Shown here: positions 18,241 to 27,657 of the stretch, in pieces
Layout: every line of letters begins with the position of its first letter
How positions within the stretch are numbered: the first letter of the stretch is position 1
Source of the DNA: Heyndrickxia ginsengihumi
GTDB taxonomy: Bacteria > Bacillota > Bacilli > Bacillales > Bacillaceae_C
Reading direction: 5' to 3'
DNA: 64,000 nucleotides
Assembly: GCF_011008565.1 (NCBI RefSeq)
Contig: NZ_JAAIWK010000013.1
Span: 1 to 64,000, forward strand
Program-made: the position numbers and the translations under genes
The notes under the pieces: model-generated
Told to the model about the DNA's origin: nothing
Databases searched by the model: none
What the model saw: the letters and a program-made list of their open reading frames with translations, nothing else

Positions 18241-19389
18241 ATGACAGTAGAAAATATTCGAGAGAATAGAGGAAAGTTGATTAATATTGCTGTTATCTTT
18301 TCACTCATGTATATGAGCCAATTATTTATCGGCTCCCTGCCAAAAGTGCTTCTCAATCTTTTGTTTTTGGCAATATATGCTAGTGTATTATCCGTCCCAA
18401 AATCATGGTGGTCAGGAAAGCGACTGTTCCTTGCTTTCTTGATAATTGTGATTGAAGCAATGACGGTTTTATTTTTGTTTCATGAAATAAAACTGATTTA
18501 TTTCCTCGCCACAGCAATCCTTTCAATTTCTGTTCGGCTGTCATTGTCTAAACCGTCAATTTTGGGAATGACGGTGATCTTTGTAACAGCAGTACTCTAT
18601 ATCCATTTTGGAAGTGAGGATCCTTTTAGTATTGTATCTTTTGGCATGCTGTCAATCGTTATATATATTACGATTCGAAATCGGATACAGAGGAACGAGA
18701 TGTACGAATTGGACAAGCTTCATTTAGCACAATTGCAGGAAGCTTATGAGCAGCTACAAGAAGCATCTGTGACAGCTATGCAGTATGCAGTGCTGGAAGA
18801 AAGAACCCGTATTGCAAGGGAAATTCATGATGCTGTCGGTCATAGTTTGACGTCGCTCATCGTTCAGATGCAAGCATTACGTTATATGATGAAAAAGGAG
18901 CCGGAGAAGGCCGAGAAATCACTTGAATCGATACTAGTCGTTGCTCGTCAAGGATTGCATGATATTCGTATATCTGTTCATTCTCTTGCAGATGATCGTT
19001 CCGAGTCAGGAATTACCCCTTTAAAAGCATTGCTTTCACGCATGGAAGCAACTGCGTCCATCCAATACGAATTCGATACAGTGTTAAATGATGAGGATAT
19101 CGATGTTAATATTTACGGTACATTGTTTAAAATTCTACAAGAAGCGATCACAAATATTATCCGCCATTCTCAGGCGACAATGGTGTACGTACGTTTAACA
19201 AAAGAGGCTGGAAAGATCGTCATGCAAATTCGCGATAATGGTATTTTACAATCAAGCCAGCCAATTCATGAAGGATTCGGTTTAAAGGTGATGAAGGAGA
19301 GGCTTGAGGAGCAAGGAGGAAGACTGCACTATTCAGCTATGGAACCACATGGGTTTAACATTATTGCGGAAGTGCCAATGCTGGACTAA
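18241..19389 (+). CDS. NarL-type sensor histidine kinase
   Basis: This membrane kinase of 382 aa has five or six transmembrane segments in the first 140 residues and no large extracellular loop, so it probably senses within the membrane. A HisKA_3 dimerisation domain follows, with phosphoacceptor H196 in REIHDAVGHSLTS, then a HATPase domain with an N-box (ILQEAITNIIRHS) and a G-box (DNG...GFGLKVMKER). AGGAG lies 9 nt before the ATG at 18241. The response regulator starts 23 nt later. The layout resembles DesK or YvfT-type systems; the signal cannot be read from sequence. Confidence 0.9.
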   Translation: MTVENIRENRGKLINIAVIFSLMYMSQLFIGSLPKVLLNLLFLAIYASVLSVPKSWWSGKRLFLAFLIIVIEAMTVLFLFHEIKLIYFLATAILSISVRLSLSKPSILGMTVIFVTAVLYIHFGSEDPFSIVSFGMLSIVIYITIRNRIQRNEMYELDKLHLAQLQEAYEQLQEASVTAMQYAVLEERTRIAREIHDAVGHSLTSLIVQMQALRYMMKKEPEKAEKSLESILVVARQGLHDIRISVHSLADDRSESGITPLKALLSRMEATASIQYEFDTVLNDEDIDVNIYGTLFKILQEAITNIIRHSQATMVYVRLTKEAGKIVMQIRDNGILQSSQPIHEGFGLKVMKERLEEQGGRLHYSAMEPHGFNIIAEVPMLD

Positions 19390-19412
19390 TTGAAGAAGGG
19401 GGGATGGGAAAT

Positions 19413-20087
19413 ATGGCGCTTGAAAAGAAGATGAAAGTGATGCTTGTTGACGATCAAACGATGATTCGGCAAGGATTTGGATATGTTATTCATTTACAAG
19501 ACGATATGGAGCTTATTGGTGAAGCTTCAGATGGAAAAGAAGCAGTAAAAGTAGCAAGTCAATGTCAGCCTGATGTGATTCTGATGGATATTCAGATGCC
19601 CGGCATGTCAGGTATTGAAGCTACTAAAGAGATTATTGCCCGGTTTCCGCAAACGAAGATCGTCATTTTAACGACCTTTGATGATCAAGAATATATTTAT
19701 CAAGGAATTCGTGCAGGTGCTGTCGGCTATTTGCTGAAGGATGCAGAGGTAGAAGATATGCTCGACGCTATCCGGTCTGCATTCCGTGGTGAAGCTATTT
19801 ATAAAACAAGCTTAGCGGCTCATGCTCTTTCAATGGTAGCGTCGTCATCCGGGTTTATTGTGCCAGAGGAGAAGAAAAAATGGACGCTGTTAGAGCCTTT
19901 AACAGAGCGTGAACAGCAAATACTTCAAGAAATGGCTTATGGATTACGAAATGACGAGATTGCTAAAAAGCTAATGATTACTGAAGGGACAGTAAAATCA
20001 CATGTGCACCGAATACTGCAAAAATTTGGATGCGAAGATCGGACGCAAGTAGTTGTCGCAGCCCTTCGTAACGGTATGGTTAAATAA
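19413..20087 (+). CDS. NarL/LuxR-family response regulator
   Basis: This is the partner of the preceding kinase. It has a receiver domain with D59 as phosphoacceptor (VILMDIQMPG), a conserved T and K (TTFDD, LLKDAE), and a C-terminal GerE helix-turn-helix (LTEREQQILQEMAYG...TEGTVKSHVHRILQKF). The ATG at 19413 lies 9 nt after AAGGGGGG; an in-frame ATG at 19404 abuts that run. The length from this start is 224 aa. Its targets may include the upstream membrane-protein gene, which is inference. Confidence 0.92.
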   Translation: MALEKKMKVMLVDDQTMIRQGFGYVIHLQDDMELIGEASDGKEAVKVASQCQPDVILMDIQMPGMSGIEATKEIIARFPQTKIVILTTFDDQEYIYQGIRAGAVGYLLKDAEVEDMLDAIRSAFRGEAIYKTSLAAHALSMVASSSGFIVPEEKKKWTLLEPLTEREQQILQEMAYGLRNDEIAKKLMITEGTVKSHVHRILQKFGCEDRTQVVVAALRNGMVK

Positions 20088-20515
20088 ATACAAAAAAATT
20101 TTAAGGTTTTATTAAAAGCACGTTATCTATAATAGATGGTCTTTCCCTTCAATTATTCATAAAGCCGATTGGAACGGAAGGTGTGAGGCCCCGGATATTC
20201 ACGGATTGTGACAGTGAAAAGCGAACATATGAAGCGAAATACCTTCTCTCTTTTGATAAAAAGGCAATGAAATATACGAAAATAGTCTAAATGCATTACA
20301 CTATCCACATCCATCAGCAAATTTAAGTGAGTTGATATAAACAAATAGAAGTGTCAATTTGTTGACAGTGGCATCTTAATATGTAATTATAAAAAACTAT
20401 ATTGGAACTTATGTAGAAGGATGAGAAGTCAATAGATTGTGGAACAAAATTCAAAAGTTTGAATATATTTTTACAATCTCGATTAATGTGCTTCATTTTT
20501 TTAGGGGGAAACATC
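20088..20515. other. Intergenic region, response regulator to thioesterase
   Basis: A decayed copy of the dispersed GC-rich element begins near 20167 (GATTGGAACGGAAGG). TTGACA at 20362 with a TAATTA 16 bp later is a possible promoter. The palindrome TGTCAA-TTTG-TTGACA (20352-20367) covers its -35 and could be an operator. Confidence 0.45.
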
Positions 20516-21037
20516 ATGAGTGAAATCCGCTATGTGAAAGAAACGAGAACTTTTAAAGCAAGTCACGTTCTCCCACCGGATACGAACAATCATAATACGT
20601 TGTTTGGTGGTAAACTGATGGCGCATATAGACGATGTAGCTGCGCTTTCGGCAATGAAGCATGCAAGAGGGCCTGTTGTAACTGCCTCGACTGATTCTGT
20701 CGATTTTCTTAATCCTATTAAGGTCGATAATGAGGTTGCTCTTGAAGCATTTGTTACGTGGACACATCATACATCAATGGAAGTTTTTGTTAAAATTGTT
20801 GCAGAAGACTTGATTACTGGAGAACGTACTGTTTGTGCAACGTCTTTTCTAACATTTGTCGCGATCGGGGAAGACGGACGACCAACAACAGTACCACAAA
20901 TTTTTCCCGAAACAGATGAAGAAAAATTTTTGAACCAAGGCGCTCCTGAAAGGGCTGCTAATCGTAAACAACGCCGCTCCCGCAGCAAACATTTAGCTGA
21001 TTTATTAGGTACGCACCGTCCGTGGGAGTTACACTAA
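20516..21037 (+). CDS. Acyl-CoA thioesterase (YkhA family)
   Basis: This hotdog-fold thioesterase of 173 aa hydrolyses acyl-CoA esters in the cytoplasm. The family motif is the segment N-H-N-T-L-F-G-G-K-L-M-A-H-I-D-D, followed by DSVDFLNPI. The basic C-terminal tail (KQRRSRSKH) is also usual in Bacillus. The ATG at 20516 follows AGGGGGA. It is monocistronic, with a terminator at 21078. Substrate chain length cannot be told from sequence. Confidence 0.9.
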   Translation: MSEIRYVKETRTFKASHVLPPDTNNHNTLFGGKLMAHIDDVAALSAMKHARGPVVTASTDSVDFLNPIKVDNEVALEAFVTWTHHTSMEVFVKIVAEDLITGERTVCATSFLTFVAIGEDGRPTTVPQIFPETDEEKFLNQGAPERAANRKQRRSRSKHLADLLGTHRPWELH

Positions 21038-21077
21038 ATACTTATTAAAAATTCCATATTAATAGCTAGTAAAAGAC

Positions 21078-21113
21078 AAAGGAGAAGCATATGTATATGC
21101 TTTCTCCTTTTTT
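21078..21113 (+). terminator. Terminator of the thioesterase gene
   Basis: The inverted repeat AAAGGAGAAGCAT/ATGCTTTCTCCTTT (one small bulge) ends in TTTTTT. Confidence 0.88.
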
Positions 21114-21296
21114 ATATTGATGGTGTTTACTTAACCGTTCATAAAAGGATCAGAGAAATCCAGACTGCTAGAAGAACATCATTTCCCCCTTTCAAGACGA
21201 AAATAGCCTTTATCTAGCATCATCAAATAAAATATATCATATAATTCTGAATCTATGATAATATTTACATAAAAACATGAAAGGAATTATCATATT

Positions 21297-22232
21297 ATGG
21301 CAATTAAAACGGTATCCATTATTGGGTTAGGAGCTTTAGGTATTTTATTTGGCCATCATCTAGCAAAGAGAATGCCGAAAGAAAATTTAAGAATGATTGC
21401 AGATGAGGAACGCATCAGACGGTATAAGCAAGATGGCGTTTATTGCAACGGTGAACGTTGTGAATTCAATTATATGACACCTGAGCAATTATGTGAGCCG
21501 GCAGACTTGATCATTTTCACAGTGAAATTTGATGGTTTACAAGCGGCAATTCACGATGTGAAACATCATGTTGGTAAGCAGACGATTATTCTATCTGCAT
21601 TAAATGGTATAACGAGCGAAGCGATTATTGGTGAAACATATGGAATGGAAAAAATATTGTATTGTGTTGCTCAAGGGATGGACGCAGTGAAAATAGGTAA
21701 CAAACTAACTTATGAGCATATGGGCATGCTTTGTTTTGGCGAGCGGGAACCCGATATCATATCAGAAAAGGTAAAGACGGTTGCGGCGTTTTTTGAACAA
21801 ATGGATGTACCATATGAGGCAGATACAGATATGTATAAAAGACAGTGGGGAAAATTTATGCTTAATGTTGGTGTAAATCAGACGGTTGCTGTTTATGAAA
21901 GTAATTATGGGGAAATTCAAAGAAAAGGGAAAGCTCGCGATATGATGATTGCCGCTATGCGTGAGGTAATGGTTTTGTCTGAAAAAGAAGGAGTTTATTT
22001 AACAGAAGCAGACTTGAACTACTGGCTGGATGTAGTAGATGCTTTAAGTGCAAATGGAAAACCGTCTATGGCTCAAGATGTTGACGCCAAACGCCCTAGT
22101 GAAGTGGAATTATTTGCTGGCACTGTGTTGAAAATGGGGCAAAAGTATGGTGTACCTACCCCCGTAAATCAAGAATTGTATGATCGCATACAATTTATTG
22201 AAAGTCAATACAAAATCCAAAGTCCACGTTAA
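21297..22232 (+). CDS. Ketopantoate reductase family protein (PanE/ApbA-like)
   Basis: This 311-aa NADPH-dependent reductase has an N-terminal Rossmann fold (GLGALGILFGHHLA), the ApbA core motif KWGKFMLNVGVNQ-like (here QWGKFMLNVGVNQ) and a C-terminal catalytic domain with PSMAQDVDAKRPSEVE. PanE reduces 2-dehydropantoate to pantoate for coenzyme A. Bacillus genomes carry several paralogues, so pantoate synthesis is not assured. The ATG lies after AAAGGAA. It is a single gene. Confidence 0.85.
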   Translation: MAIKTVSIIGLGALGILFGHHLAKRMPKENLRMIADEERIRRYKQDGVYCNGERCEFNYMTPEQLCEPADLIIFTVKFDGLQAAIHDVKHHVGKQTIILSALNGITSEAIIGETYGMEKILYCVAQGMDAVKIGNKLTYEHMGMLCFGEREPDIISEKVKTVAAFFEQMDVPYEADTDMYKRQWGKFMLNVGVNQTVAVYESNYGEIQRKGKARDMMIAAMREVMVLSEKEGVYLTEADLNYWLDVVDALSANGKPSMAQDVDAKRPSEVELFAGTVLKMGQKYGVPTPVNQELYDRIQFIESQYKIQSPR

Positions 22233-22389
22233 TAATGCTTATATATGGGAAGAAAAGGAAGAGCAGAGGACGAGAGCCGATTAAAAACTCTTGAACACCT
22301 CTGTTTTTTACTAGAAACTGAGTGGAATAAGGAATCGCACATAATTAGTAGAATAATATTTTAGTGCCAAAAAAGGAGAGGGGATAGAT

Positions 22390-22950
22390 ATGAAATCAGA
22401 GAAGAAAAAAATGATCAATGGTGAACGATATGACCCTAGTGACAATGAGCTAGTCAAAGATCGTGAACGTGCACGGCGGATTACACGAATGTTTAATCAA
22501 ACATTAGAGACTGAAATTGATAAAAGGAAGGAGCTTTTAAAAGAACTTTTTGGTTCAACTGGGGATGACTTATTTATAGAACCGAGTTTTCGTTGTGATT
22601 ATGGTTATAACATCCATGTCGGTGAACATTTTTTTGCGAATTTTAACTGTGTGATTTTAGATATTTGTGAAGTACGAATTGGAGATAATTGTTTCATTGC
22701 TCCAGGCGTTCATATATACACAGCCACACATCCTTTAGATCCGCTAGAAAGAAATTCTGGTGTTGAATTTGGAAAGCCGGTGACAATTGGTGACAACGTA
22801 TGGATCGGCGGCAGAGCGGTTATAAACCCTGGCGTCAAAATAGGGAATAATGTAGTGATTGCTTCAGGAGCTGTTGTTACGAAAGATATACCTGATCATG
22901 TCGTTGTAGGCGGGAATCCTGCAGCTATTATAAAAAACATTGATGAATGA
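22390..22950 (+). CDS. maa: Maltose O-acetyltransferase-like (Maa) hexapeptide transferase
   Basis: This 186-aa transferase moves acetyl from acetyl-CoA to sugars. It has the N-terminal Maa domain ([14 protein letters not shown]) and a left-handed beta helix built of hexapeptide repeats. The catalytic histidine is in YTATHPLD, and the C-terminal cap reads [17 protein letters not shown] lies before the ATG. The physiological sugar is uncertain in this family. It converges with the XRE regulator gene across a 107-nt gap containing an inverted repeat. Confidence 0.88.
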   Translation: MKSEKKKMINGERYDPSDNELVKDRERARRITRMFNQTLETEIDKRKELLKELFGSTGDDLFIEPSFRCDYGYNIHVGEHFFANFNCVILDICEVRIGDNCFIAPGVHIYTATHPLDPLERNSGVEFGKPVTIGDNVWIGGRAVINPGVKIGNNVVIASGAVVTKDIPDHVVVGGNPAAIIKNIDE

Positions 22951-22985
22951 AGACTTCTTTTCCCCATCTTTTCCGCAATCAACAT

Positions 22986-23030
22986 AGGATGCATAAAGAG
23001 GCGTTCGATGATTATGTCTCTATGCATCCT
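22986..23030. terminator. Inverted repeat between convergent genes
   Basis: AGGATGCATA-A-AGAG (22986-23000) pairs with CTCTATGCATCCT (23018-23030). There is no strong T run on either side, so it is a weak candidate for a shared terminator. Confidence 0.4.
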
Positions 23031-23057
23031 AAAATAGACGTTTCATATAGCTGTTCC

Positions 23058-23585
23058 CTATTTAACAGCATAGACGGAAATTAATACCGATGCGACTTCA
23101 TCACCGATATTTTCAACATAGTGGGGAACGCTCGCACTCCAACTAAATGTATCTCCTTCTTCAAGGATATACGAATCCTCACCTTGCTTTGCAAGAATTT
23201 TACCTCGAAGGACTAAATGACATTCCTCACCTTCATGAGCATTTTCTTCAGCTGTTGATGCTCCAGGTGGAAATTCAACGAGTCTCATGCTTAAGCCTCC
23301 TTGAGATGCCAAATGCTCAATTTTTAAATCCCTTTTTTTATTGATCGTATATTCCCTTTCATTTTTTCTAATGACACTCATATGCTGATCTTTTTCCAAT
23401 AACAAGTATGGTAGTGGGATATTTAAAAAATTAGCGATAATTTGCAGTGTATTGATGGATGGAGATGTGTTGTTGTTCTCTACATTGCTAATAAATCCTT
23501 TTGAAAGTCCAGTTCCTTCACACATTTGTGCAATAGTCAGTTTCTTTCTTAGTCTAATCGTACGAATTTTAGAACCAATATTCAT
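23058..23585 (-). CDS. XRE-family regulator with cupin domain
   Basis: This 175-aa transcription factor has an N-terminal XRE helix-turn-helix (IGSKIRTIRLRKKLTIAQ ... GLSKGFISNVE, residues about 3-60) and a C-terminal cupin sensor (HEGEECHLVLRG...GDTFSWSASVPH). GAGGTGG lies just before the ATG. It is divergent from a hydrolase-dioxygenase pair and a direct-repeat operator lies between, so it probably controls that pair. The ligand is unknown; cupins of this class often sense small metabolites. Confidence 0.88.
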   Translation of the reverse strand: MNIGSKIRTIRLRKKLTIAQMCEGTGLSKGFISNVENNNTSPSINTLQIIANFLNIPLPYLLLEKDQHMSVIRKNEREYTINKKRDLKIEHLASQGGLSMRLVEFPPGASTAEENAHEGEECHLVLRGKILAKQGEDSYILEEGDTFSWSASVPHYVENIGDEVASVLISVYAVK

Positions 23586-23643
23586 GCTTCCACCTCAAAA
23601 GTTTCTTATTAGTAAAATTAATTACATATTAGCAAAAAAATAG

Positions 23644-23705
23644 TTGACATTCCATCCTTTATTTTTATATCATTTTAGAAAACAAATGTTCATATTAGAA
23701 AACAA
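23644..23705 (+). promoter_or_regulatory. Promoter with paired operator repeats before the hydrolase gene
   Basis: TTGACA (23644) and TATCAT (23668) with spacing 18 form a promoter. Two exact copies of TTAGAAAACAA, 20 bp apart (23675-23685 and 23695-23705), cover the start region. This fits repression by the divergent XRE protein bound on one face of the helix. Confidence 0.65.
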
Positions 23706-23745
23706 CTTTATAAATATACGTATCTTAAATGAAAGGATGTTATAA

Positions 23746-24390
23746 ATGGGAGCCCCCGTGATATATGAGCTTCGGAAGCCGAAAGAACTCATTCCTAATA
23801 AACAATACCCATGTTTGTTTGTGATGCATGGTATTGGGAGCAACGAGCAGAATATGCTGCCATTAGTTCAAGGACTTGAAGACCATTTTTATATTTTTAG
23901 TATTCGCGGTCATTTGCAACAAGCACAAGGATTTGCCTATTTTTCTATTCAAGCATTTGGCAAGCCGCATCGTGATGTATTCGACGAAGGCATTGCGAAA
24001 TTATCGAGCTTTATTGATTTTGTTTGCGAACAGTATCCAATCGATGTAAGCCAATTATATTTGTTAGGCTTTAGTCAAGGGGCGATCGTTTCCATGACAC
24101 TTGGATTAATGCGTGGGAACAGTATAAAAGGAATTATTGCATTAAACGGATACATTCCACAGTTTGTTAAAGAGGAATACGATAAGCAATCACTTGAGCG
24201 GTTAGCGCTGTTTATTTCGCACGGACAGTTTGACCAAGTGTTGCCTTATGAATGGGGAAAGGAAAATGCAGAGTTGTTCCGTAATTTGCATGCTTCTGTT
24301 ACTTTTAACACATATGCAGAAGGGCATACTGTATCAAAACAAAGTGTCATAGATTTTCAGACGTGGCTTTTGAACGATTTAAATAGATGA
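23746..24390 (+). CDS. Alpha/beta hydrolase, phospholipase/carboxylesterase family
   Basis: This 214-aa serine hydrolase shows the nucleophile elbow GFSQGA, the acid in HGQFDQVLP and the histidine in AEGHTVS, with the oxyanion segment VMHGIGSNE near residue 28. It resembles MhqD-type hydrolases, which in Bacillus belong to quinone-detoxification loci. The ATG follows AAAGGATG. Its stop overlaps the first possible start of the dioxygenase gene (ATGA at 24387), so the two form an operon. Confidence 0.85.
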   Translation: MGAPVIYELRKPKELIPNKQYPCLFVMHGIGSNEQNMLPLVQGLEDHFYIFSIRGHLQQAQGFAYFSIQAFGKPHRDVFDEGIAKLSSFIDFVCEQYPIDVSQLYLLGFSQGAIVSMTLGLMRGNSIKGIIALNGYIPQFVKEEYDKQSLERLALFISHGQFDQVLPYEWGKENAELFRNLHASVTFNTYAEGHTVSKQSVIDFQTWLLNDLNR

Positions 24391-24416
24391 GTGAAGGGAT
24401 AAGGAGGAAAAGGATA

Positions 24417-25196
24417 ATGTTGCCATCTTTATTTATAGCACACGGTGCTCCATTATTAGCAGTCGAAAACAATGAATATACGCAGTTTTTAAGTCAATTA
24501 GGAAAACAACTTTCTCGTCCAAAAGCAATTGTGTTATTTTCAGCTCATTGGGAAGCACGCATTCAAAAAGTAAGTGAAGTTGATCAATATAGTATGATCT
24601 ATGATTTTGGAGGATTTGACCCAGTATTAAATCGAATCCAATATCCTGCAGTAGGGAACAAGGATATTGCAAAAGAAATCAAAGACCTTTTCACTAGCAG
24701 TGCTATACCGTTTGCTGTGGAAAGACAACGCGGTTTGGATCACGGCGCCTGGGTCGTGCTCCGTTTACTTTATCCGAATGCAGAAATTCCTGTAATATCT
24801 ATGTCAGTTAATCCGCAATTAAACTTAGAGGAGCACTATAAGATCGGTAAAGCTTTAGAGCAATTAAGAAAACATGATATATTGATTATTGGGAGCGGGG
24901 GCACGGTCCATAATTTAAGAGCATTAAATTGGGCTGATGATGGCAGTGTTGATCAGTGGGCGGTTGAATTTGACGAGTGGTTAGCACAAACTTTGCAGCA
25001 ATGGGATCTATCATCATTATACAGCTATCAGTCAACGGCACCATCAGCTGAACTTGCAGTTCCTCCGTATGGAAAAGAGCACTTTATTCCGCTTATTTAT
25101 GCAATGGGAGCAGCAGATCGTGTACAGAAGGCAATGCTCCTCCATCGCAGCTATCGATATGGAAACTTAAGTCATAGTGTATGGAAATTTGGCTAA
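24417..25196 (+). CDS. Class III extradiol ring-cleavage dioxygenase (DODA type)
   Basis: This 259-aa LigB-fold enzyme has the metal ligands in FIAHGAPLL and FSAHWE and the catalytic GLDHGAW. The YgiD/DODA family opens catechol-like rings using iron or zinc. I take the ATG at 24417, 9 nt after AAGGAGG; an ATG at 24387 would overlap the previous stop and add ten residues. Paired with a hydrolase and a divergent regulator, it probably removes a toxic catechol or quinone. The actual substrate is not visible. Confidence 0.88.
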   Translation: MLPSLFIAHGAPLLAVENNEYTQFLSQLGKQLSRPKAIVLFSAHWEARIQKVSEVDQYSMIYDFGGFDPVLNRIQYPAVGNKDIAKEIKDLFTSSAIPFAVERQRGLDHGAWVVLRLLYPNAEIPVISMSVNPQLNLEEHYKIGKALEQLRKHDILIIGSGGTVHNLRALNWADDGSVDQWAVEFDEWLAQTLQQWDLSSLYSYQSTAPSAELAVPPYGKEHFIPLIYAMGAADRVQKAMLLHRSYRYGNLSHSVWKFG

Positions 25197-25252
25197 TAGT
25201 TTTCAAGAAAAAATTCATGTATGTTCTTTTAAACTAAATATCACTTAAAAAT

Positions 25253-25323
25253 AACCACTGTTTTTATTGACGTAAAAGGTGTATATAGCCTTTTACTAGT
25301 TGATAAGCACAGTGGTTTTTTAC
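25253..25323 (+). terminator. Terminator of the hydrolase-dioxygenase operon
   Basis: A long hairpin has outer stem AACCACTGT/ACAGTGGTT and inner stem GTAAAAGG/CCTTTTAC, and ends in TTTTTT. Confidence 0.85.
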
Positions 25324-25457
25324 TTATTAATGGAAGAGGACTTCTTTGAGATCAGGAAGGAAATGATCGGTGAGATGAAGAATATAAAATATATTCATTG
25401 TTTTTAAGCGTTTACATATATAAGTGGATATCAAGGCTCATACTTGGGGGGACTAAA

Positions 25458-26060
25458 ATGGACGGTCAATATTGCTTGAAGGAAAATAGGGCATTATGTG
25501 AGAAAAGTATCTCATATAATGATAAACTTGCGCCACTATTTATACGGAACATATTATATTCACTCATTCCTGAAGGAACGGAGCGTATATACGTGTTGGG
25601 AATTGGCTCCAATATGATTAGTGGTGACAGCCTTGGTCCATTAGTCGGAACACTGCTTTCTAATTTATATCCTAAACATTTAACGGTATTTGGAAATCTT
25701 CAGCACCCACTCGATGGAGTCAACTTCATACAAGATTTTTCACAAATTTCGGTATTAAAAAATAGTTTCGTTATAGCGATTGATAGTGTTCTAGGCCCAA
25801 AAGATTATGTAAACACAATTGTAATTCGTGAAGGGGCTTTGCACCCTGGTGAAGCTCTTGGAAAAAAACTGACTCCAGTTGGCGACTGTAGTATGATGGG
25901 AGTCGTCTTAAAACAGGATCATGATACAGCAAATTCGCTTCTATATACAAACCTTCATCTTATTTATACGATGGCAATGAGTATTGCTAAAGGGATTTCC
26001 TTGTCAGTTAGGCAATATTTTCATTATCCAGCCAATCATCCTATTTTGAATGTCCGATGA
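25458..26060 (+). CDS. yyaC: Spore protein YyaC family (DUF1256)
   Basis: This 200-aa protein has the HybD/GPR-protease-like fold: GIGSNMISGDSLGPL, the QHPLDGVNF region, AIDSVLG and a GDCSMMG motif. In Bacillus, YyaC is a sporulation-stage protein of unknown activity. Its presence supports a spore-forming host. The ATG at 25458 follows GGGGGG; a longer reading to 25398 lacks a ribosome binding site. A single-gene unit. Confidence 0.88.
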   Translation: MDGQYCLKENRALCEKSISYNDKLAPLFIRNILYSLIPEGTERIYVLGIGSNMISGDSLGPLVGTLLSNLYPKHLTVFGNLQHPLDGVNFIQDFSQISVLKNSFVIAIDSVLGPKDYVNTIVIREGALHPGEALGKKLTPVGDCSMMGVVLKQDHDTANSLLYTNLHLIYTMAMSIAKGISLSVRQYFHYPANHPILNVR

Positions 26061-26418
26061 CACTTCAAATCCACCTCCTTTTTAGCCTTTCTAGCGATTT
26101 TTTAAAGGAAAGGCACTATTTTTCATCAATTCCTTAAAAGTCTTTTTCTAAATAAATTGCTATTTCTAATAGATGTTGTTCACTAAAACAGTGATAAAAA
26201 GAAGTTGATTGGAGGAAGGGGGAGATTCCTGCGGGTAAAGCGTGGCAACGAGAGACCTCGCAAACGAATGGGCGGGCCCGCGGAAATCATTTACTCCCTT
26301 TTTGATAAAAGATAATAGAGTCATTGAAAAAAATACGAATAATAAGAAAAAAGATATATTACTTTTTTCTTATTTTGTATAATTGACATATCAAAATGTC
26401 AATGATGAGAGGTTAAAG
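26061..26418. other. Intergenic region with dispersed GC-rich element
   Basis: Near 26205-26290 is a recognisable copy of the Bacillus intergenic element: GATTGGAGGAAGGGGGAGA, TTCCTGCGGG, GAGAGACCTCGC and GGGCGGGCCCGCGG in order. There is no coding capacity. Confidence 0.55.
26378..26402 (+). promoter_or_regulatory. -10 box and palindrome before the GGDEF gene
   Basis: TATAAT at 26378-26383 abuts a perfect inverted repeat TTGACAT-N6-ATGTCAA (26383-26402) that would cover the transcription start. The -35 is poor, so an activator or a strong -10 is needed. The palindrome looks like a repressor site. Confidence 0.5.
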
Positions 26419-27657
26419 ATGAAGCGAATTCGTCCGTTTGTGTCTCCGCAAGTATCAAATGAAAAGAAAAAGTTATTAAAAGCATATTTATTCAAGGAAA
26501 ACATACAACGGTGCAAGCTTTTTGCTAAAATCGTTGTATTATTTGAGTCCATTCTTATTGTATTAAATCGGTCTTCATACTATTTTTCCAATCACTCTTT
26601 GCTTTCATTTGACTCATATATTTGTATGTATGTAACGTTGCTTGTATTAAGCATTTTTATGCTTTCTTATATCCATCGGTTTGAGAAAAAAGATACATAT
26701 ACGAAACGTGAGTATCAAATGTTTAGATTTGGCTTATTAAGTATGGTTGTATTATTTTTAGTATGGGGGGCTGTAGTTACCCTTATTGATCAAAAAACGT
26801 ATGGGAATGTTTTAGCTTTTGTAGTGAATTTTATGTGTGTATCAATTCTTTTTCATGCGTCTAATCGGACAATCCTTACTATTTACAGCCTGCCAATTCT
26901 TGTCTTAATGATTGGATTACCTTTTTTTCAACATTCAAGTGCTATATTATTTGGCCATTATATTAATTTAACCGTTTTCCTGTTTTTTTGCTGGTTGGCA
27001 TCAAGAATGCTCTATACAAGTTATTCGACTAATTTTTATAATGAGCTGCTTTTAAAGGAGATTAATGAAAGCCTTGCACAAAAGATTGCTGAGAATGAGA
27101 TAATGAATAGAAAGCTAGAAGGAGTAAATGAGCAGCTAAAGAAATTGACGTTAATAGATGAGTTAACGCAAATTCCAAATCGCAGAGGTTTTCACCAATA
27201 TGTAGCAGAAATGCTTCTTTTGAAAAATGTAGAGCGGAAAGTATCCGTGCTTATGCTCGATATTGATGCGTTTAAACTGTTCAATGATCATTATGGTCAT
27301 GTAGAAGGAGACAGGGTGTTGCGATTAGTAGCGCAAAAAATTAAACATACTCTTGATCCGTCCAGCAGTATTACAGCAAGATTTGGCGGGGAAGAATTTA
27401 TCGTTGCGATCTTTGATTTAGATGAGTTAATTGCATTTAAACAAGCGGAGTCGATAAGGAATGCCGTGTTAGAACTTGGAATTCCGCACAAACATTCTCC
27501 TGTTCTAGATCACATTTCTGTTAGCATTGGCATAGTGACTGGAACTGTATGCACTGAAAACGAAATTCAGGAGCTGATCGTGCAGGCAGATAGTGCACTT
27601 TATAAAGCGAAAACTTCAGGAAGAAATCGAGTTGAGAGGAGTTTAGTCTCCAAGTAA
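26419..27657 (+). CDS. Membrane-bound diguanylate cyclase (GGDEF)
   Basis: This 412-aa enzyme makes cyclic di-GMP from two GTP. About six transmembrane segments occupy residues 30-210, a short coiled linker follows, then the GGDEF domain. The active-site motif is RFGGEEF, with DELTQIPNRRGF and DIDAFKLFNDHYGH. I see no RxxD inhibitory site ahead of it, so feedback inhibition may be absent. The ATG at 26419 follows GAGAGG; a TTG at 26383 lies inside the promoter palindrome. It is a single gene with a terminator at 27765. Confidence 0.9.
   Translation: MKRIRPFVSPQVSNEKKKLLKAYLFKENIQRCKLFAKIVVLFESILIVLNRSSYYFSNHSLLSFDSYICMYVTLLVLSIFMLSYIHRFEKKDTYTKREYQMFRFGLLSMVVLFLVWGAVVTLIDQKTYGNVLAFVVNFMCVSILFHASNRTILTIYSLPILVLMIGLPFFQHSSAILFGHYINLTVFLFFCWLASRMLYTSYSTNFYNELLLKEINESLAQKIAENEIMNRKLEGVNEQLKKLTLIDELTQIPNRRGFHQYVAEMLLLKNVERKVSVLMLDIDAFKLFNDHYGHVEGDRVLRLVAQKIKHTLDPSSSITARFGGEEFIVAIFDLDELIAFKQAESIRNAVLELGIPHKHSPVLDHISVSIGIVTGTVCTENEIQELIVQADSALYKAKTSGRNRVERSLVSK

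Noticed and set aside
25425-25445. Sigma-G-like -10 (CATACTT) before yyaC
   Set aside because: The transcript would start inside the ribosome binding site, so it cannot serve this gene.
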